A stretch of DNA of 64,000 bases from Brucella pseudogrignonensis (GTDB lineage: Bacteria > Pseudomonadota > Alphaproteobacteria > Rhizobiales > Rhizobiaceae): the NCBI RefSeq assembly GCF_032190615.1, contig NZ_JAVLAT010000003.1, positions 248,001-312,000 of the forward strand, given 5' to 3'. The stretch's first letter is position 1. Each line of letters begins with the position of its first letter. The notes under the pieces are model-generated. The model was not told where the DNA came from. It did no database searches and saw nothing but the letters and a program-made list of their open reading frames with translations. Positions 36,640 through 45,359 of the stretch are shown piece by piece. Position numbers and translations under genes: made by a program.

Positions 36640-38727
36640 TTAGCTGATTTTGAGGCCTGCCGTTTCACATGGATGCAGCAGCAGGTCCGACAGCTCATGA
36701 TCAAGATGCATGATTGATATCGACGCTCCAACCATATCCAGAGACGTGCAATAATGCCCGATCCAGTTGGCTTCAATGTGAATATTCTTGGCTTCAAGTC
36801 GCTGCGCCACACGCCGATAGAGAACATAAAGTTCCATCAGTGGTGTCGCTCCGAATGAATTAACCAAAACCGCAACGCGATCACCTGGAACAGCCTTCAT
36901 TTCGTTGAAGATTCTGTCCATGATGCCATCGACGATTTCATCGGCCTGACGAATGCGATCACGCGATACACCCGGCTCGCCGTGAATACCAACCCCGATT
37001 TCCATATCTTCGGGGCTGATTTCAAAATTATGCCGACCGGTTTGCGGCAATGAGCCCGGCTCAAGGGCCACACCGATCGTATAAGTCCGCGAATTGGCCT
37101 TGCGGGTAACGATCTCACAGGCATCGAGCGACAAGCCCTTGTCGCAGGCAGCCCCTGCTACTTTAAAGACAAAGAAATTGCCTGCAACGCCGCGGCGTCC
37201 GTCCTTGTCATCGATTGGTGATGAGGCGATATCATCGGTGGTCAGAACCGTCTTGATCCTGACGCCTTTTTCCTCGGCTATTTCAGCTGCCATCTCAAAG
37301 TTCATCACGTCACCGGCATAATTGCCATAGACGAAGAGCACGCCTTCGCCGTTGGACGCTGCCAGCGCGCACTGCACAATCGGATCGGGCGGAGGCGATG
37401 AGAAGACATTGCCGACCGCAACAGCATCAGCCAGTCCCTTGCCCACATAGCCAACGAAGCACGGCTCATGACCTGCGCCACCACCAATCACCAGCCCCAC
37501 CTTGCCGGGGCGCGGACCATCCCGCGCCACCAGAGCTCGATTAGAGCCACCAATCGGCTGCAGGAATTTGCTATGGGCCCGAACAATGCCGTCGAGCATT
37601 TCCTCAACCACCTCGTTCGGATTGTTGAGGAGCTTCTTCACTCGCACGCGAAAGGCTGTAGGAACTTGATTGGTCTTGGGTTTCTGCGAAAGACGCGCAT
37701 CAAGATCAATGACGCCATCGGCGCGCAGAATACCGAGCCCCGTCGCAGCATCGGTCACAAGCACATTGATGAATCCGCCGTGGAGCGCTGCCAGAAGTGC
37801 TGGCACCTTGTCGAAACCGCCTGCAACCGCAATACGCGTATGAATCTGCCGCAGCTTATCCAGTGAAATGCCGATTGTCCGCTCATCAAGCGGACCTGCA
37901 ACCGGTTTCCCACGCTCATCGATGAAACGGCCTGCCACAACACCGACAGCGCCCGCTGCAAGATATTGCTGCAGAGAAACCGATTCAAAAAAGCCGCTGG
38001 TATGAATGGTAGAATTGGAACGCAGCGACGAAACACCGAAGAGAATGCGATTGGCAGTTTCAAGGGTCGCAAACTGTTCCTGAAGCAAAGGCTCTTCGAG
38101 CAACACATCCCGCGTCTGCTGCGAACGCACCATGGCGGGCGCCATAATATTCACGCAGCGTGCCGAAACAGCTTCTGCAAGTGCTGCCGCACAACGTTCG
38201 GGCGTATAGGGAAATGACGCCGTGGTGCCGCCTGTCGCCTGCACGACGGTCATGTCCTGCAAAGAGCTGATGGCGGTCCGCTCGCAGACCGAAAGCACCG
38301 TCCGTCCCCAGGCAACCGCAAGCGTATCGCCGGATTTAAGAACCTTGTTAAGCGCATGTGCGCCCGCAACGCCGAGCCGATCAATCAGCGGACGGGCATT
38401 GTCATCATGCGGAATGATAAAGCAGTCGGTCAGGCCGAAATGGCGCTTCAACTCCTGAGCCACAGACAGGGATTCCAGTCGTCCAGCCTCAAGAGAGATA
38501 TTGACGATACCCTTATCGCGTGCTTCCGCCAAATAGCTGTTCACGGTTGCGCGCGAAATGCCCATGACATCGGCAATCTCGCTCTGCGTCAGGCCGTCTT
38601 CGTAATAAAGCCAGCAGGCCCACACATAGGGATCGTCGCCATAACGCATGGGAATCGTGATCGAATTCTCGCTTGCAACGGCCTTTGGCTTGCCGACCTT
38701 GCGCGATGTGTTGGGCTTGAGCGTCAT
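36640..38727 (-). CDS. SorC/DeoR-type sugar-binding transcriptional regulator fused to a DhaK kinase domain
   Basis: This is a 695-residue two-part protein. Residues about 40-70 are an HTH (YEDGLTQSEIADVMGISRATVNSYL) and 85-345 a SorC-type sugar-phosphate-binding domain (VAWGRTVLSV, VQATGG, GILRADG). Residues 366-690 are a full DhaK domain: LNNPNEVVEEMLDG, GGGAGHEP (415-422), GNYAGDVMNFEMA, and the covalent substrate His582 in GIHGEPGV. Both halves look intact, so it may bind DNA and also hold a triose or tetrulose substrate. ATG 38727 is chosen; 38760 is a TTG. A DhaL gene follows. In E. coli, DhaK and DhaL control the regulator DhaR by contact; here regulator and kinase are one chain. Confidence 0.88.
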   Translation of the reverse strand: MTLKPNTSRKVGKPKAVASENSITIPMRYGDDPYVWACWLYYEDGLTQSEIADVMGISRATVNSYLAEARDKGIVNISLEAGRLESLSVAQELKRHFGLTDCFIIPHDDNARPLIDRLGVAGAHALNKVLKSGDTLAVAWGRTVLSVCERTAISSLQDMTVVQATGGTTASFPYTPERCAAALAEAVSARCVNIMAPAMVRSQQTRDVLLEEPLLQEQFATLETANRILFGVSSLRSNSTIHTSGFFESVSLQQYLAAGAVGVVAGRFIDERGKPVAGPLDERTIGISLDKLRQIHTRIAVAGGFDKVPALLAALHGGFINVLVTDAATGLGILRADGVIDLDARLSQKPKTNQVPTAFRVRVKKLLNNPNEVVEEMLDGIVRAHSKFLQPIGGSNRALVARDGPRPGKVGLVIGGGAGHEPCFVGYVGKGLADAVAVGNVFSSPPPDPIVQCALAASNGEGVLFVYGNYAGDVMNFEMAAEIAEEKGVRIKTVLTTDDIASSPIDDKDGRRGVAGNFFVFKVAGAACDKGLSLDACEIVTRKANSRTYTIGVALEPGSLPQTGRHNFEISPEDMEIGVGIHGEPGVSRDRIRQADEIVDGIMDRIFNEMKAVPGDRVAVLVNSFGATPLMELYVLYRRVAQRLEAKNIHIEANWIGHYCTSLDMVGASISIMHLDHELSDLLLHPCETAGLKIS

Positions 38728-38802
38728 GCGGTTTTCTGTTGCCTCTCTACTGCGCAGCAAACATGAAAGCGTTCAAACACAATTGCAACATCATGAAACA
38801 AA

Positions 38803-38847
38803 TTTGGCGCCTGAACGTGTGAACCCACACAGTTTTCAGACGCCAAA
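38803..38847 (-). terminator. Long hairpin between the dhaK/dhaL operon and the fusion gene
   Basis: TTTGGCG (38803-38809) pairs with CGCCAAA (38841-38847). The inner parts CTGAA/TTCAG and GTGTG/CACAC extend the stem with small interruptions. It lies 23 bp past the dhaL stop, and AAATTTGTTTC follows on the minus strand. Confidence 0.6.
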
Positions 38848-38869
38848 CTTAAAAACAGGACAGAAAGCC

Positions 38870-39511
38870 TTACTGCAAGCGGCTCTTTGCCTGTGCTGAA
38901 AGGTCAGTTAGAATCAGTGCGCAGGATGTTGCACCCGCATCAAGGACACCCAGCGAACGCTCACCGAGACGGCTTGCGCGACCGATCTTTGCCACGAGAT
39001 TAAGTGTGGAGTCGCGACCGGCTTCAGCAGCCGCCGACAAAGCGTCCAAGCTTTCAGCAAAAGACTGGCCCTTGCCATTTGCTTCGTCAAAAGCATTGAT
39101 TGCCGGGATCAGCGTGTCGAGCAGCGTCTTGTCACCAAGCTTTGCTGAACCGATTGACTGGATGCCTTCAAGACCTGCATGAAGCATGATGCTGAACGTG
39201 GCTGCGTCAATATTTTCCACGCCTTCCAGCTTTTCTGCGAACTCGTTAAACATTACGCCATAAAGCGGGCCCATCGAGCCACCGATTTCGGTCAACAGAA
39301 TTGTACCAAGCGTATCAAGACCTTCAGTAAGGGTTACATCCTTGCCCCGCAGGCGTTCGGCTGCGAGGCCGAAACCCTTGGCCATGTTCACACCATGGTC
39401 GCCATCGCCGATCTTGCCGTCGATTTCGCTTAAGTAGGCTTTGTTTTCGATAATCCGGTCTGCAAGCGAAAGAACGATCTCACCCGATCCGGCATTCTTG
39501 AATGTCTGCAT
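38870..39511 (-). CDS. dhaL: Dihydroxyacetone kinase subunit DhaL
   Basis: This 213-residue ADP/ATP-binding subunit works with the DhaK encoded 15 bp upstream. The magnesium-binding Asp cluster is in EIDGKIGDGDHGVNMAKG (about 29-46), and family blocks are EIGGSMGPLYGVMFNEF, AKLGDKTLLDTLIPA and ASRLGERSLGVLDAGATSC. It is the last gene of the transporter-SDR-dhaK-dhaL operon, which ends at the hairpin 38803-38847. No PTS phosphotransfer protein (DhaM) is encoded nearby, so the kinase is probably ATP-dependent. The substrate is probably a keto-triose or keto-tetrose. Confidence 0.93.
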   Translation of the reverse strand: MQTFKNAGSGEIVLSLADRIIENKAYLSEIDGKIGDGDHGVNMAKGFGLAAERLRGKDVTLTEGLDTLGTILLTEIGGSMGPLYGVMFNEFAEKLEGVENIDAATFSIMLHAGLEGIQSIGSAKLGDKTLLDTLIPAINAFDEANGKGQSFAESLDALSAAAEAGRDSTLNLVAKIGRASRLGERSLGVLDAGATSCALILTDLSAQAKSRLQ

Positions 39512-39525
39512 GATATGCTTCTTTC

Positions 39526-40521
39526 TTACAAAACCGCAGTGCAGCGGGCTTCTACATCCAGCAGTGCCTTCAGTTCATCATCCAACGCCATGACTGTCAG
39601 CGTCGCGCCAACCATTTCGAGCGACGTAAAGTAGTTGCCTACATAGGTGCGATAGATCTTGAGGCCGCGTGCAGTAATTTCCTGCTCGATGGTATCATTG
39701 AGGATATAAAGCTCATTGATCGGCGTTGCGCCAAGTCCGGAAACTAGAACCGCAACTTCGGTGCCTTCGGGCAAATTGTGATCGTCGAGAACGATCTTGC
39801 TCATATCCCTGGCAACTTCGTCAGCACGCTTTAACGGTTCAACGCGGACGCCCGGCTCGCCATGATGACCGATGCCGACTTCCATTGTGCCCGGCTCAAT
39901 CTGAAAGTTCGGATGGCCGACAGCTGGCAGCGTGCAAGGGCCAAGGCCAACGCCGATCGAACGGCAATTGTCGATGGCCTTCTGTGCTGTTGCCTGTACT
40001 TCCTGAAGGCTTGCACCCGATGCAGCTTTTGCACCGCCAACCTTCCACATGAAGATTTCGCCAGCAACACCGCGACGCTTGTTGCGTTCGCTGGCAGGTG
40101 CCGAGCAAACATCGTCATTAGCAACAACGGTCAGGATTTCAATTCCGACCTTGGCAGCAAGCTTGATCGCCATTTTGACGTTCATGTTGTCGCCAGCATA
40201 GTTTCCGTAAAGGCAAACGACGCCCTTGCCACCATTGGCTTCACGAGCAGCATCGTAGAAGCTCTTGGCAGTTGGCGAGGAGAACAGTTCACCAACTGCA
40301 ACAGCGTCAAGCAAGTTTTTGCCGGTATAGCCGATGAAAGCTGGCTCATGGCCAGAGCCGCCGCCGGTGATAACGCCGACCTTGCCCTCAATCGGTGCAT
40401 CTTTAGCGACAACCACGCGCGAGTTTTCCGCCGACAGACGGACAAGGTCCTTATGCGCCTTGACGAAACCCTTGACGGTATCTTCGACCACTTCATCCGG
40501 GTTATTGATAAATCTTTGCAT
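39526..40521 (-). CDS. dhaK: Dihydroxyacetone kinase subunit DhaK
   Basis: This substrate-binding kinase subunit forms a hemiaminal between a His and the keto sugar. The 331-residue protein begins MQRFINNPDEVV and has TGGGSGHEPAFIG (52-64), GNYAGDNMNVKMA (106-118), the reactive His220 in GHHGEPGV, and the C-terminal block TSLEMVGATLTVMALDDEL. The length matches stand-alone DhaK. It is followed by dhaL after 14 bp and preceded by a D-threitol-dehydrogenase-like SDR. Relatives phosphorylate erythrulose as well as dihydroxyacetone, so the substrate is open. Confidence 0.94.
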   Translation of the reverse strand: MQRFINNPDEVVEDTVKGFVKAHKDLVRLSAENSRVVVAKDAPIEGKVGVITGGGSGHEPAFIGYTGKNLLDAVAVGELFSSPTAKSFYDAAREANGGKGVVCLYGNYAGDNMNVKMAIKLAAKVGIEILTVVANDDVCSAPASERNKRRGVAGEIFMWKVGGAKAASGASLQEVQATAQKAIDNCRSIGVGLGPCTLPAVGHPNFQIEPGTMEVGIGHHGEPGVRVEPLKRADEVARDMSKIVLDDHNLPEGTEVAVLVSGLGATPINELYILNDTIEQEITARGLKIYRTYVGNYFTSLEMVGATLTVMALDDELKALLDVEARCTAVL

Positions 40522-40624
40522 TTTGCACCTATCGAAGGCGAGAGATCAGTTCCCGCTCTGTAATTTTAAAGCCTTGTTTTCGGACCCGAACAATCGTCAG
40601 GACGTGTCAGAATTGGTCGCTTTG

Positions 40625-41398
40625 TTAAAGAATTGTGTAGCCACCATCAATCAGAAGGTCCGCACCATTTATCATGTTCGCACCGCTCGAGGCCAGAAAG
40701 ACTGCGGCGGCTGCAATTTCTTCCGGAAACGCAAAGCGTCCGGTTGGAATACGCTTCTTGGCGGCATCGCCCTTTTCGCCGTTCCAGGCCTTCTTGCCCA
40801 GTTCTGTGAGAACAATGGTAGGCGAGATCGTGTTGACGGTAATGCCGTATTTGCCCCATTCGGCAGCAAAGGTTTTCGACATGCCGATGACGCCGAACTT
40901 CGACGCGCAATAAGCAACATGGTCTTCAATCGCCACAGTTCCGGCCTGCGAGGCGAGATTGACGATCTTGCCGCCTTTGCCTGCAGCGATCATGGCGCGA
41001 CCCACTTCCTGCGTAACAAGGAAGCTGCCCTTGAGGTTGATTGCAATCGTACGATCCCAATCGGAAATGGTCAAATCTTCGGCGGGTGCGAGGAAAACTA
41101 CGCCGGCGCTGTTTACAGCAATATCGATTTGTCCGAATGCCTCGACCACGCCTGATACCGCAGCCTTCACCGAAGACGGATCAGATACGTCACAGACGAA
41201 AGGTTTTGCATTCGCTCCAAGCGCTTCTGCCTTGGCGCGCGTCTGATCAGCATTGATATCAAGCACAGCAACCTTTGCACCCTTGGCAGCGAAGGCCTCA
41301 GCAACGGCCGCGCCAATACCGGAAGCAGCACCAGTTACTAGAGCAACTTTTCCGTTAAGCGGGAAGTTCAGGTCGATTTGGGGAGATTGGTCGGACAT
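40625..41398 (-). CDS. SDR-family polyol dehydrogenase, D-threitol/D-arabinitol dehydrogenase-like
   Basis: This 257-residue NAD(P)-dependent short-chain dehydrogenase has the nucleotide motif TGAASGIGAAVAEAF, NSAG, the catalytic Ser-Tyr-Lys (NLASQAGTVAIEDHVAYCASKFG), and the C-terminal NTISPTIVLTELGKKAWNGEKG that I recall from the GolD/D-threitol dehydrogenase group. GAGGA lies eight bases before the ATG. In the operon it would oxidise an imported polyol to a ketose, which DhaKL then phosphorylates. Polyol identity (threitol, erythritol or arabinitol) is inference. Confidence 0.85.
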   Translation of the reverse strand: MSDQSPQIDLNFPLNGKVALVTGAASGIGAAVAEAFAAKGAKVAVLDINADQTRAKAEALGANAKPFVCDVSDPSSVKAAVSGVVEAFGQIDIAVNSAGVVFLAPAEDLTISDWDRTIAINLKGSFLVTQEVGRAMIAAGKGGKIVNLASQAGTVAIEDHVAYCASKFGVIGMSKTFAAEWGKYGITVNTISPTIVLTELGKKAWNGEKGDAAKKRIPTGRFAFPEEIAAAAVFLASSGANMINGADLLIDGGYTIL

Positions 41399-41439
41399 TG
41401 TTTGATCCTCGGTGTTGAGGGTAGGAGGAATTTTTGGGG

Positions 41440-41471
41440 TGCGGGATGAGCCGGCGGCCGCTCATCCCGCA
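41440..41471. repeat. 12-bp inverted repeat after the rbsB-like gene
   Basis: TGCGGGATGAGC (41440-41451) and GCTCATCCCGCA (41460-41471) are perfect arms around an eight-base loop. It sits eight bases beyond the receptor stop, before the SDR gene. It probably stabilises the receptor mRNA or dampens downstream expression. Confidence 0.75.
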
Positions 41472-41478
41472 AGTCATA

Positions 41479-42465
41479 TTACTTACGTGCTTCGAGCAGC
41501 TTGTCGACGTTGTCGGCAGTGACTGGCGTCCAAGGAACATTGTATTCCTTGTCCTTGCCGTCGTTGAATGGCATATCAGGATATTGTGCCCAGATGTCAG
41601 ACTGTGGCTTGTAATCGCCCTTCTTCGCATGGAAGATTGCGAGGTCCATAGCACCCTGCGCCTGAGCGCGTGCGTCCTGAAGGATCGATGTCATGGTGCC
41701 GGCCTTAACAGCGTTCAGCGCATCGGTCACACCGTCGATACCAGCGATAGCAAAGTCGTCGACCTTAAGGCCTGCCGACTTGATTGCTTCAATCGCGCCG
41801 AGTGCCATTTCGTCGTTCTGGCCGATGACGCCGTTGATTTCGCCCTTATGCGAAGTCAGCCAGTTTTCCATCAGTGTCTGTGCTTCAGCGCGCGACCAGT
41901 TTGCGGTCTGCTGTTCAAGAACTTTGACGTCCGGGCATTCAGTAAGTGCCTTTTTGTTGCCTTCTAGGCGCGAAACCTGCGCCGACTGACCGATTGGGCC
42001 TTCGATAATGACGACATTACCTTTGCAGCCAATCTTGTCGAGAACGGCCTTGGCTTCCATATATCCAGATACTGCATCGTCTGAACCGACATACGCAGCC
42101 AGAAGATCGGAGTTCACACGGGTGTTGGAACCAACAACCGGAATATTTGCATCGACCGCGGCCTGGACGGCGGTGGCACCAGCTTCAACATCGATGGGTG
42201 CAAAGATGATTGCGTCAAACTTCTGCGTGATCATGTTGTTAAACTGTTCCTGCTGAACGAGCGCATCATAGCGACCGTCGAAAACAGTAAGCGAAACTTC
42301 GCCGCTCTTAACAGCTGGATGCTCTTTCAGAGCTTCAGACCAGATCTGCATGAATTCAGCGTTGAGGCCGTAAGGCGCTGCGCCGATCTTCAGCTTATCC
42401 TGAGCATGTGCAGCACCAGCAAACAGCGCCGTGGCAGATGCCAAAGCAATCAGCAATTTCTTCAT
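41479..42465 (-). CDS. Sugar ABC transporter periplasmic binding protein (RbsB type)
   Basis: This 328-residue periplasmic receptor of the ribose/polyol class (type I fold) has a Sec signal MKKLLIALASATALFAGAAHAQ and GGAGGAG ahead of the ATG. PBP1-fold features are DAIIFAPIDVEAGATAVQAAVDANIPVV and the hinge/ligand block AIAGIDGVTDALNAVKAG. It follows the ATPase and permease genes in the order A-C-B. Given the dehydrogenase and kinases downstream, the ligand is likely a short polyol or ketose. Specificity is not readable from the sequence. Confidence 0.92.
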   Translation of the reverse strand: MKKLLIALASATALFAGAAHAQDKLKIGAAPYGLNAEFMQIWSEALKEHPAVKSGEVSLTVFDGRYDALVQQEQFNNMITQKFDAIIFAPIDVEAGATAVQAAVDANIPVVGSNTRVNSDLLAAYVGSDDAVSGYMEAKAVLDKIGCKGNVVIIEGPIGQSAQVSRLEGNKKALTECPDVKVLEQQTANWSRAEAQTLMENWLTSHKGEINGVIGQNDEMALGAIEAIKSAGLKVDDFAIAGIDGVTDALNAVKAGTMTSILQDARAQAQGAMDLAIFHAKKGDYKPQSDIWAQYPDMPFNDGKDKEYNVPWTPVTADNVDKLLEARK

Positions 42466-42550
42466 CGGTATTCTCCTCCACAATATCCGCCATGACTAAA
42501 TGTGCGGTGTTGGTTGCGCCAAGTGACTGGCAATTGGTAGTTTTTAGAAA

Positions 42551-43555
42551 TCAGGCGCTCTGGTTGCGCTTCTGATCGAGCATCACTGCACCGACGATCA
42601 GCGCGCCTTTGAGAACCTGCTGGTAGTAAGATTCGATACCCATCAGATCGAGACCGTTGTTCATCACGCCAATGATGAGCGCGCCAATCAGCGTTCCTGT
42701 CACGCGACCTACGCCACCGGAAAGGCTGGTGCCGCCGATAACAACCGCAGCGATTGCATCGAGTTCGTAAGCAATACCGGCCTGTGGCAGCGCTGAGCCA
42801 GTTCGGGCAGCAAGCATCATACCTGCAAGACCGGAAAGCACACCGGAGATGACATAAACAGAGAAGCGGACGCGGGTGACATTGATGCCAGATGTCTTTG
42901 CTGCATGTGGATTGCCACCAACCGCATAAATGTAACGACCAAAACGGCTGCGCGAGAGCACCCACCAGGCAGCTGCAAACACGATGACCAGAATGATCAC
43001 AGGCATTGGAATGCCGAAGACTTTTTCGGTACCGATCCAGCGGAAATCAGGTGTCAGAGCAGGTACAGGCTTACCGCCGCCATAGATAAGCGTCATGCCG
43101 CGTGCTGCCGAAAGCATACCAAGCGTTGCAACGAATGCAGGAACTGAGAAACGCGAAACGATCCAGCCAACCAGTCCGCCGCAGGCGCAACCAACCGCAA
43201 GACCAGCAGCAATAGCAACAATTGCCGGATAGGGGCCACCCGCAACACCTGCCGTTGCAGAGGTTGTGGCCAGACTTGCTGCGACAATGCCTGTAAGAGC
43301 TGCAACCGAGCCAACAGACAAATCAATGCCGCGTGTCAGAATAACAAACGTCATGCCAACGGCCAGAACGCCGTTGATTGAGGTTTGCAGCAACACGTTT
43401 GAGATATTGCCCGTTGTCAGGAAGTATGGATTTGACACCGACAGGATGAAGACCAGAAGCAGGAAAGCGAGGAAGATGCCGTATTCCTGAATGATCAACC
43501 GGCGCTTTTCAGAAGCGAACCAGCTGGTCGATTGTGTGTTTTCGTTGTTGCTCAC
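42551..43555 (-). CDS. Sugar ABC transporter permease (RbsC type)
   Basis: This 334-residue inner-membrane permease carries the RbsC-family landmarks LTRGIDLSVGSVAALTG, GGNPHAAKTSGINV and AIAAVVIGGTSLSGGVGRVTGTLIGALIIGVMNNGLDLMGI. Start choice: the GTG at 43555 has AGAGG nine bases upstream, while the longer frame begins with TTG. About nine membrane segments are visible. It is preceded by the ATPase gene and followed by the receptor gene in one operon. Confidence 0.93.
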   Translation of the reverse strand: MSNNENTQSTSWFASEKRRLIIQEYGIFLAFLLLVFILSVSNPYFLTTGNISNVLLQTSINGVLAVGMTFVILTRGIDLSVGSVAALTGIVAASLATTSATAGVAGGPYPAIVAIAAGLAVGCACGGLVGWIVSRFSVPAFVATLGMLSAARGMTLIYGGGKPVPALTPDFRWIGTEKVFGIPMPVIILVIVFAAAWWVLSRSRFGRYIYAVGGNPHAAKTSGINVTRVRFSVYVISGVLSGLAGMMLAARTGSALPQAGIAYELDAIAAVVIGGTSLSGGVGRVTGTLIGALIIGVMNNGLDLMGIESYYQQVLKGALIVGAVMLDQKRNQSA

Positions 43556-43627
43556 GTTTTCTAGCCTCTCCCAGCCTGCCAATGTCAGGCTTAATTCTCA
43601 ATCTTGCGCGCAGAGCGACATCCATTG

Positions 43628-45106
43628 TTAGGTAGACAGATGCACCAGCTTTTGTGCATCAGTGTCGGCCCTTTCATAGACGCCAGCCGATTTGCCCTGC
43701 CGCATCACAAGGATGCGGTCAGACATGCCCAAAACTTCGTCGATTTCAGATGAAATCATAACAACCGTTCCGCCTGACGCAGTGAATTCGCAGATGATGC
43801 GATAGATTTCGCGTTTTGCGCCCACATCCACACCACGCGTTGGCTCATCAAGCAGCAACAAACGCGGATTACGCAGGAACCATTTTCCGAGCACAACTTT
43901 CTGCTGGTTTCCGCCCGAAAGACCTGAAACCGGCATCGTATCGCGTGCTGCCTTGATGCCAAAATGCGCAATCATTTTTGCACTTGCCGCAGCTTCTTCG
44001 CGCTGGCGCATAGCAAATGACGGGCTCATCTCCGGCAGGCTCGCAAGGCAGATATTGGCCCGCACGCTGTCTGTGAGGTTAAGCCCTGTCAGCTTGCGAT
44101 CTTCGGTGACAAAGGCAATACCTTCAGCCATTGCATCAGCAGGCTTGCTCACTTTAAGCGCGCGGCCCTCAAGCTTTATTTCGCCTTTGCTTGCCTTATC
44201 AAGACCGAAAATGCAGTTGAAAATCTCGGAACGACCCGAACCCATCAGGCCGTAAATACCAAAGATTTCGCCTTTGCGGACCGAGAAGGAGATGTCTTCA
44301 ATCTTACCCGGCAGAGCGAGATCAGAAACCTCAAAACCAATCTGAGCGGTCGGCTCATTGGTTTTGATAAATTCTTCGCCAAGCTCGCGCCCAACGATCA
44401 GACGGATCAGTTCCGGGCGATCAATATCGCTCAGCGCACCCGAACCGACATAACCACCATCGCGGAAAACTGTATAGGAATCTGCAATCTGAAAAATTTC
44501 AGACAGGCGATGCGAGACATAGACAATGCCTTTGCCCTCAGCCTTTAGTCGCTCGACTGCCTTAAACAGATGTTGCGCTTCTTTTTCACCGATGGCCGAT
44601 GTCGGCTCATCCATGAAGATCACATCAGCATTGTGACTGAATGCCTTGGCGATTTCCACGAGCTGCATTTGCGCAACGGACAACTGGCTCATCACCTGTG
44701 TCGCGCGAATGTCGAACTCCAGACGATCCAGAAGCGCCTGCGCTTCACTGTTCATCTTCTTGAAATCGATGCCGCCAAATCGCGTTGAAGGCTCGCGACC
44801 GAGATAGATATTTTCTGCGACACTCATATGCGGAACAGGGCTCAGCTCCTGCTCGATAATCGCAATGCCGGATTTCAGCGCTTCCGCAGGTGTCGAATAC
44901 TGAACCTCTTCACCACGCAGCCAGATCTTGCCGCCGTCGCGCTGCTGGATACCCATCAGAATGGAGAGGAACGTGGATTTGCCTGCGCCATTACCGCCGC
45001 ACAACGCATGGACGGAGCCTGCACGCAGTTCCAGCTGGCCATCGCGAAGTGCTGCAATACCGCCAAACGATTTTTTTAGGCTCTCAACTTTCAATAGCGT
45101 CTGCAC
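43628..45106 (-). CDS. Sugar ABC transporter fused ATPase (RbsA type)
   Basis: This 492-residue ATPase has two tandem nucleotide-binding domains, energising the RbsB/RbsC-type importer. Domain 1 shows Walker A GGNGAGKST, LSVAQMQLVEIAKA (a divergent signature) and VIFMDEPTSA. Domain 2 shows the degenerate P-loop GLMGSGRSE, LSGGNQQKV and LLLDEPTRGVD, as usual for RbsA/MglA. AAGGAGG lies five bases before GTG 45106; the frame to 45133 begins with TTG and lacks a site. This is the first gene of the operon, with the palindrome 45148-45184 just upstream. Confidence 0.94.
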   Translation of the reverse strand: MQTLLKVESLKKSFGGIAALRDGQLELRAGSVHALCGGNGAGKSTFLSILMGIQQRDGGKIWLRGEEVQYSTPAEALKSGIAIIEQELSPVPHMSVAENIYLGREPSTRFGGIDFKKMNSEAQALLDRLEFDIRATQVMSQLSVAQMQLVEIAKAFSHNADVIFMDEPTSAIGEKEAQHLFKAVERLKAEGKGIVYVSHRLSEIFQIADSYTVFRDGGYVGSGALSDIDRPELIRLIVGRELGEEFIKTNEPTAQIGFEVSDLALPGKIEDISFSVRKGEIFGIYGLMGSGRSEIFNCIFGLDKASKGEIKLEGRALKVSKPADAMAEGIAFVTEDRKLTGLNLTDSVRANICLASLPEMSPSFAMRQREEAAASAKMIAHFGIKAARDTMPVSGLSGGNQQKVVLGKWFLRNPRLLLLDEPTRGVDVGAKREIYRIICEFTASGGTVVMISSEIDEVLGMSDRILVMRQGKSAGVYERADTDAQKLVHLST

Positions 45107-45147
45107 GGCATCCTCCTTGACCACGCATGACAAAAATCATCGATTGG

Positions 45148-45184
45148 TCGACAAATGTCAATATATGTATTTTACATTTGTCGA
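45148..45184. promoter_or_regulatory. Candidate operator upstream of the rbsA-like gene
   Basis: TCGACAAATGT (45148-45158) and ACATTTGTCGA (45174-45184) are perfect 11-base inverted arms with a 15-base AT-rich spacer. It lies 42 bp from the GTG start of the polyol operon. A third partial site (TCATTTGTAA, near 45195) follows. The SorC-DhaK fusion is the nearest candidate regulator. Confidence 0.65.
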
Positions 45185-45359
45185 GTTTAACACGTCATTT
45201 GTAATTTTAGCCACGGCGAACCAGCTGAAGCTCAAATATTGAAGTTGTCGCACCCTTGGCCACGTCGTAGCGAAAACCATCAAAGGGTACTGTTACGTCG
45301 TCACCTTTACTTCAACTTGAACACGGTCTTCATGCTGTCTATGATGTTGATATTATGCG

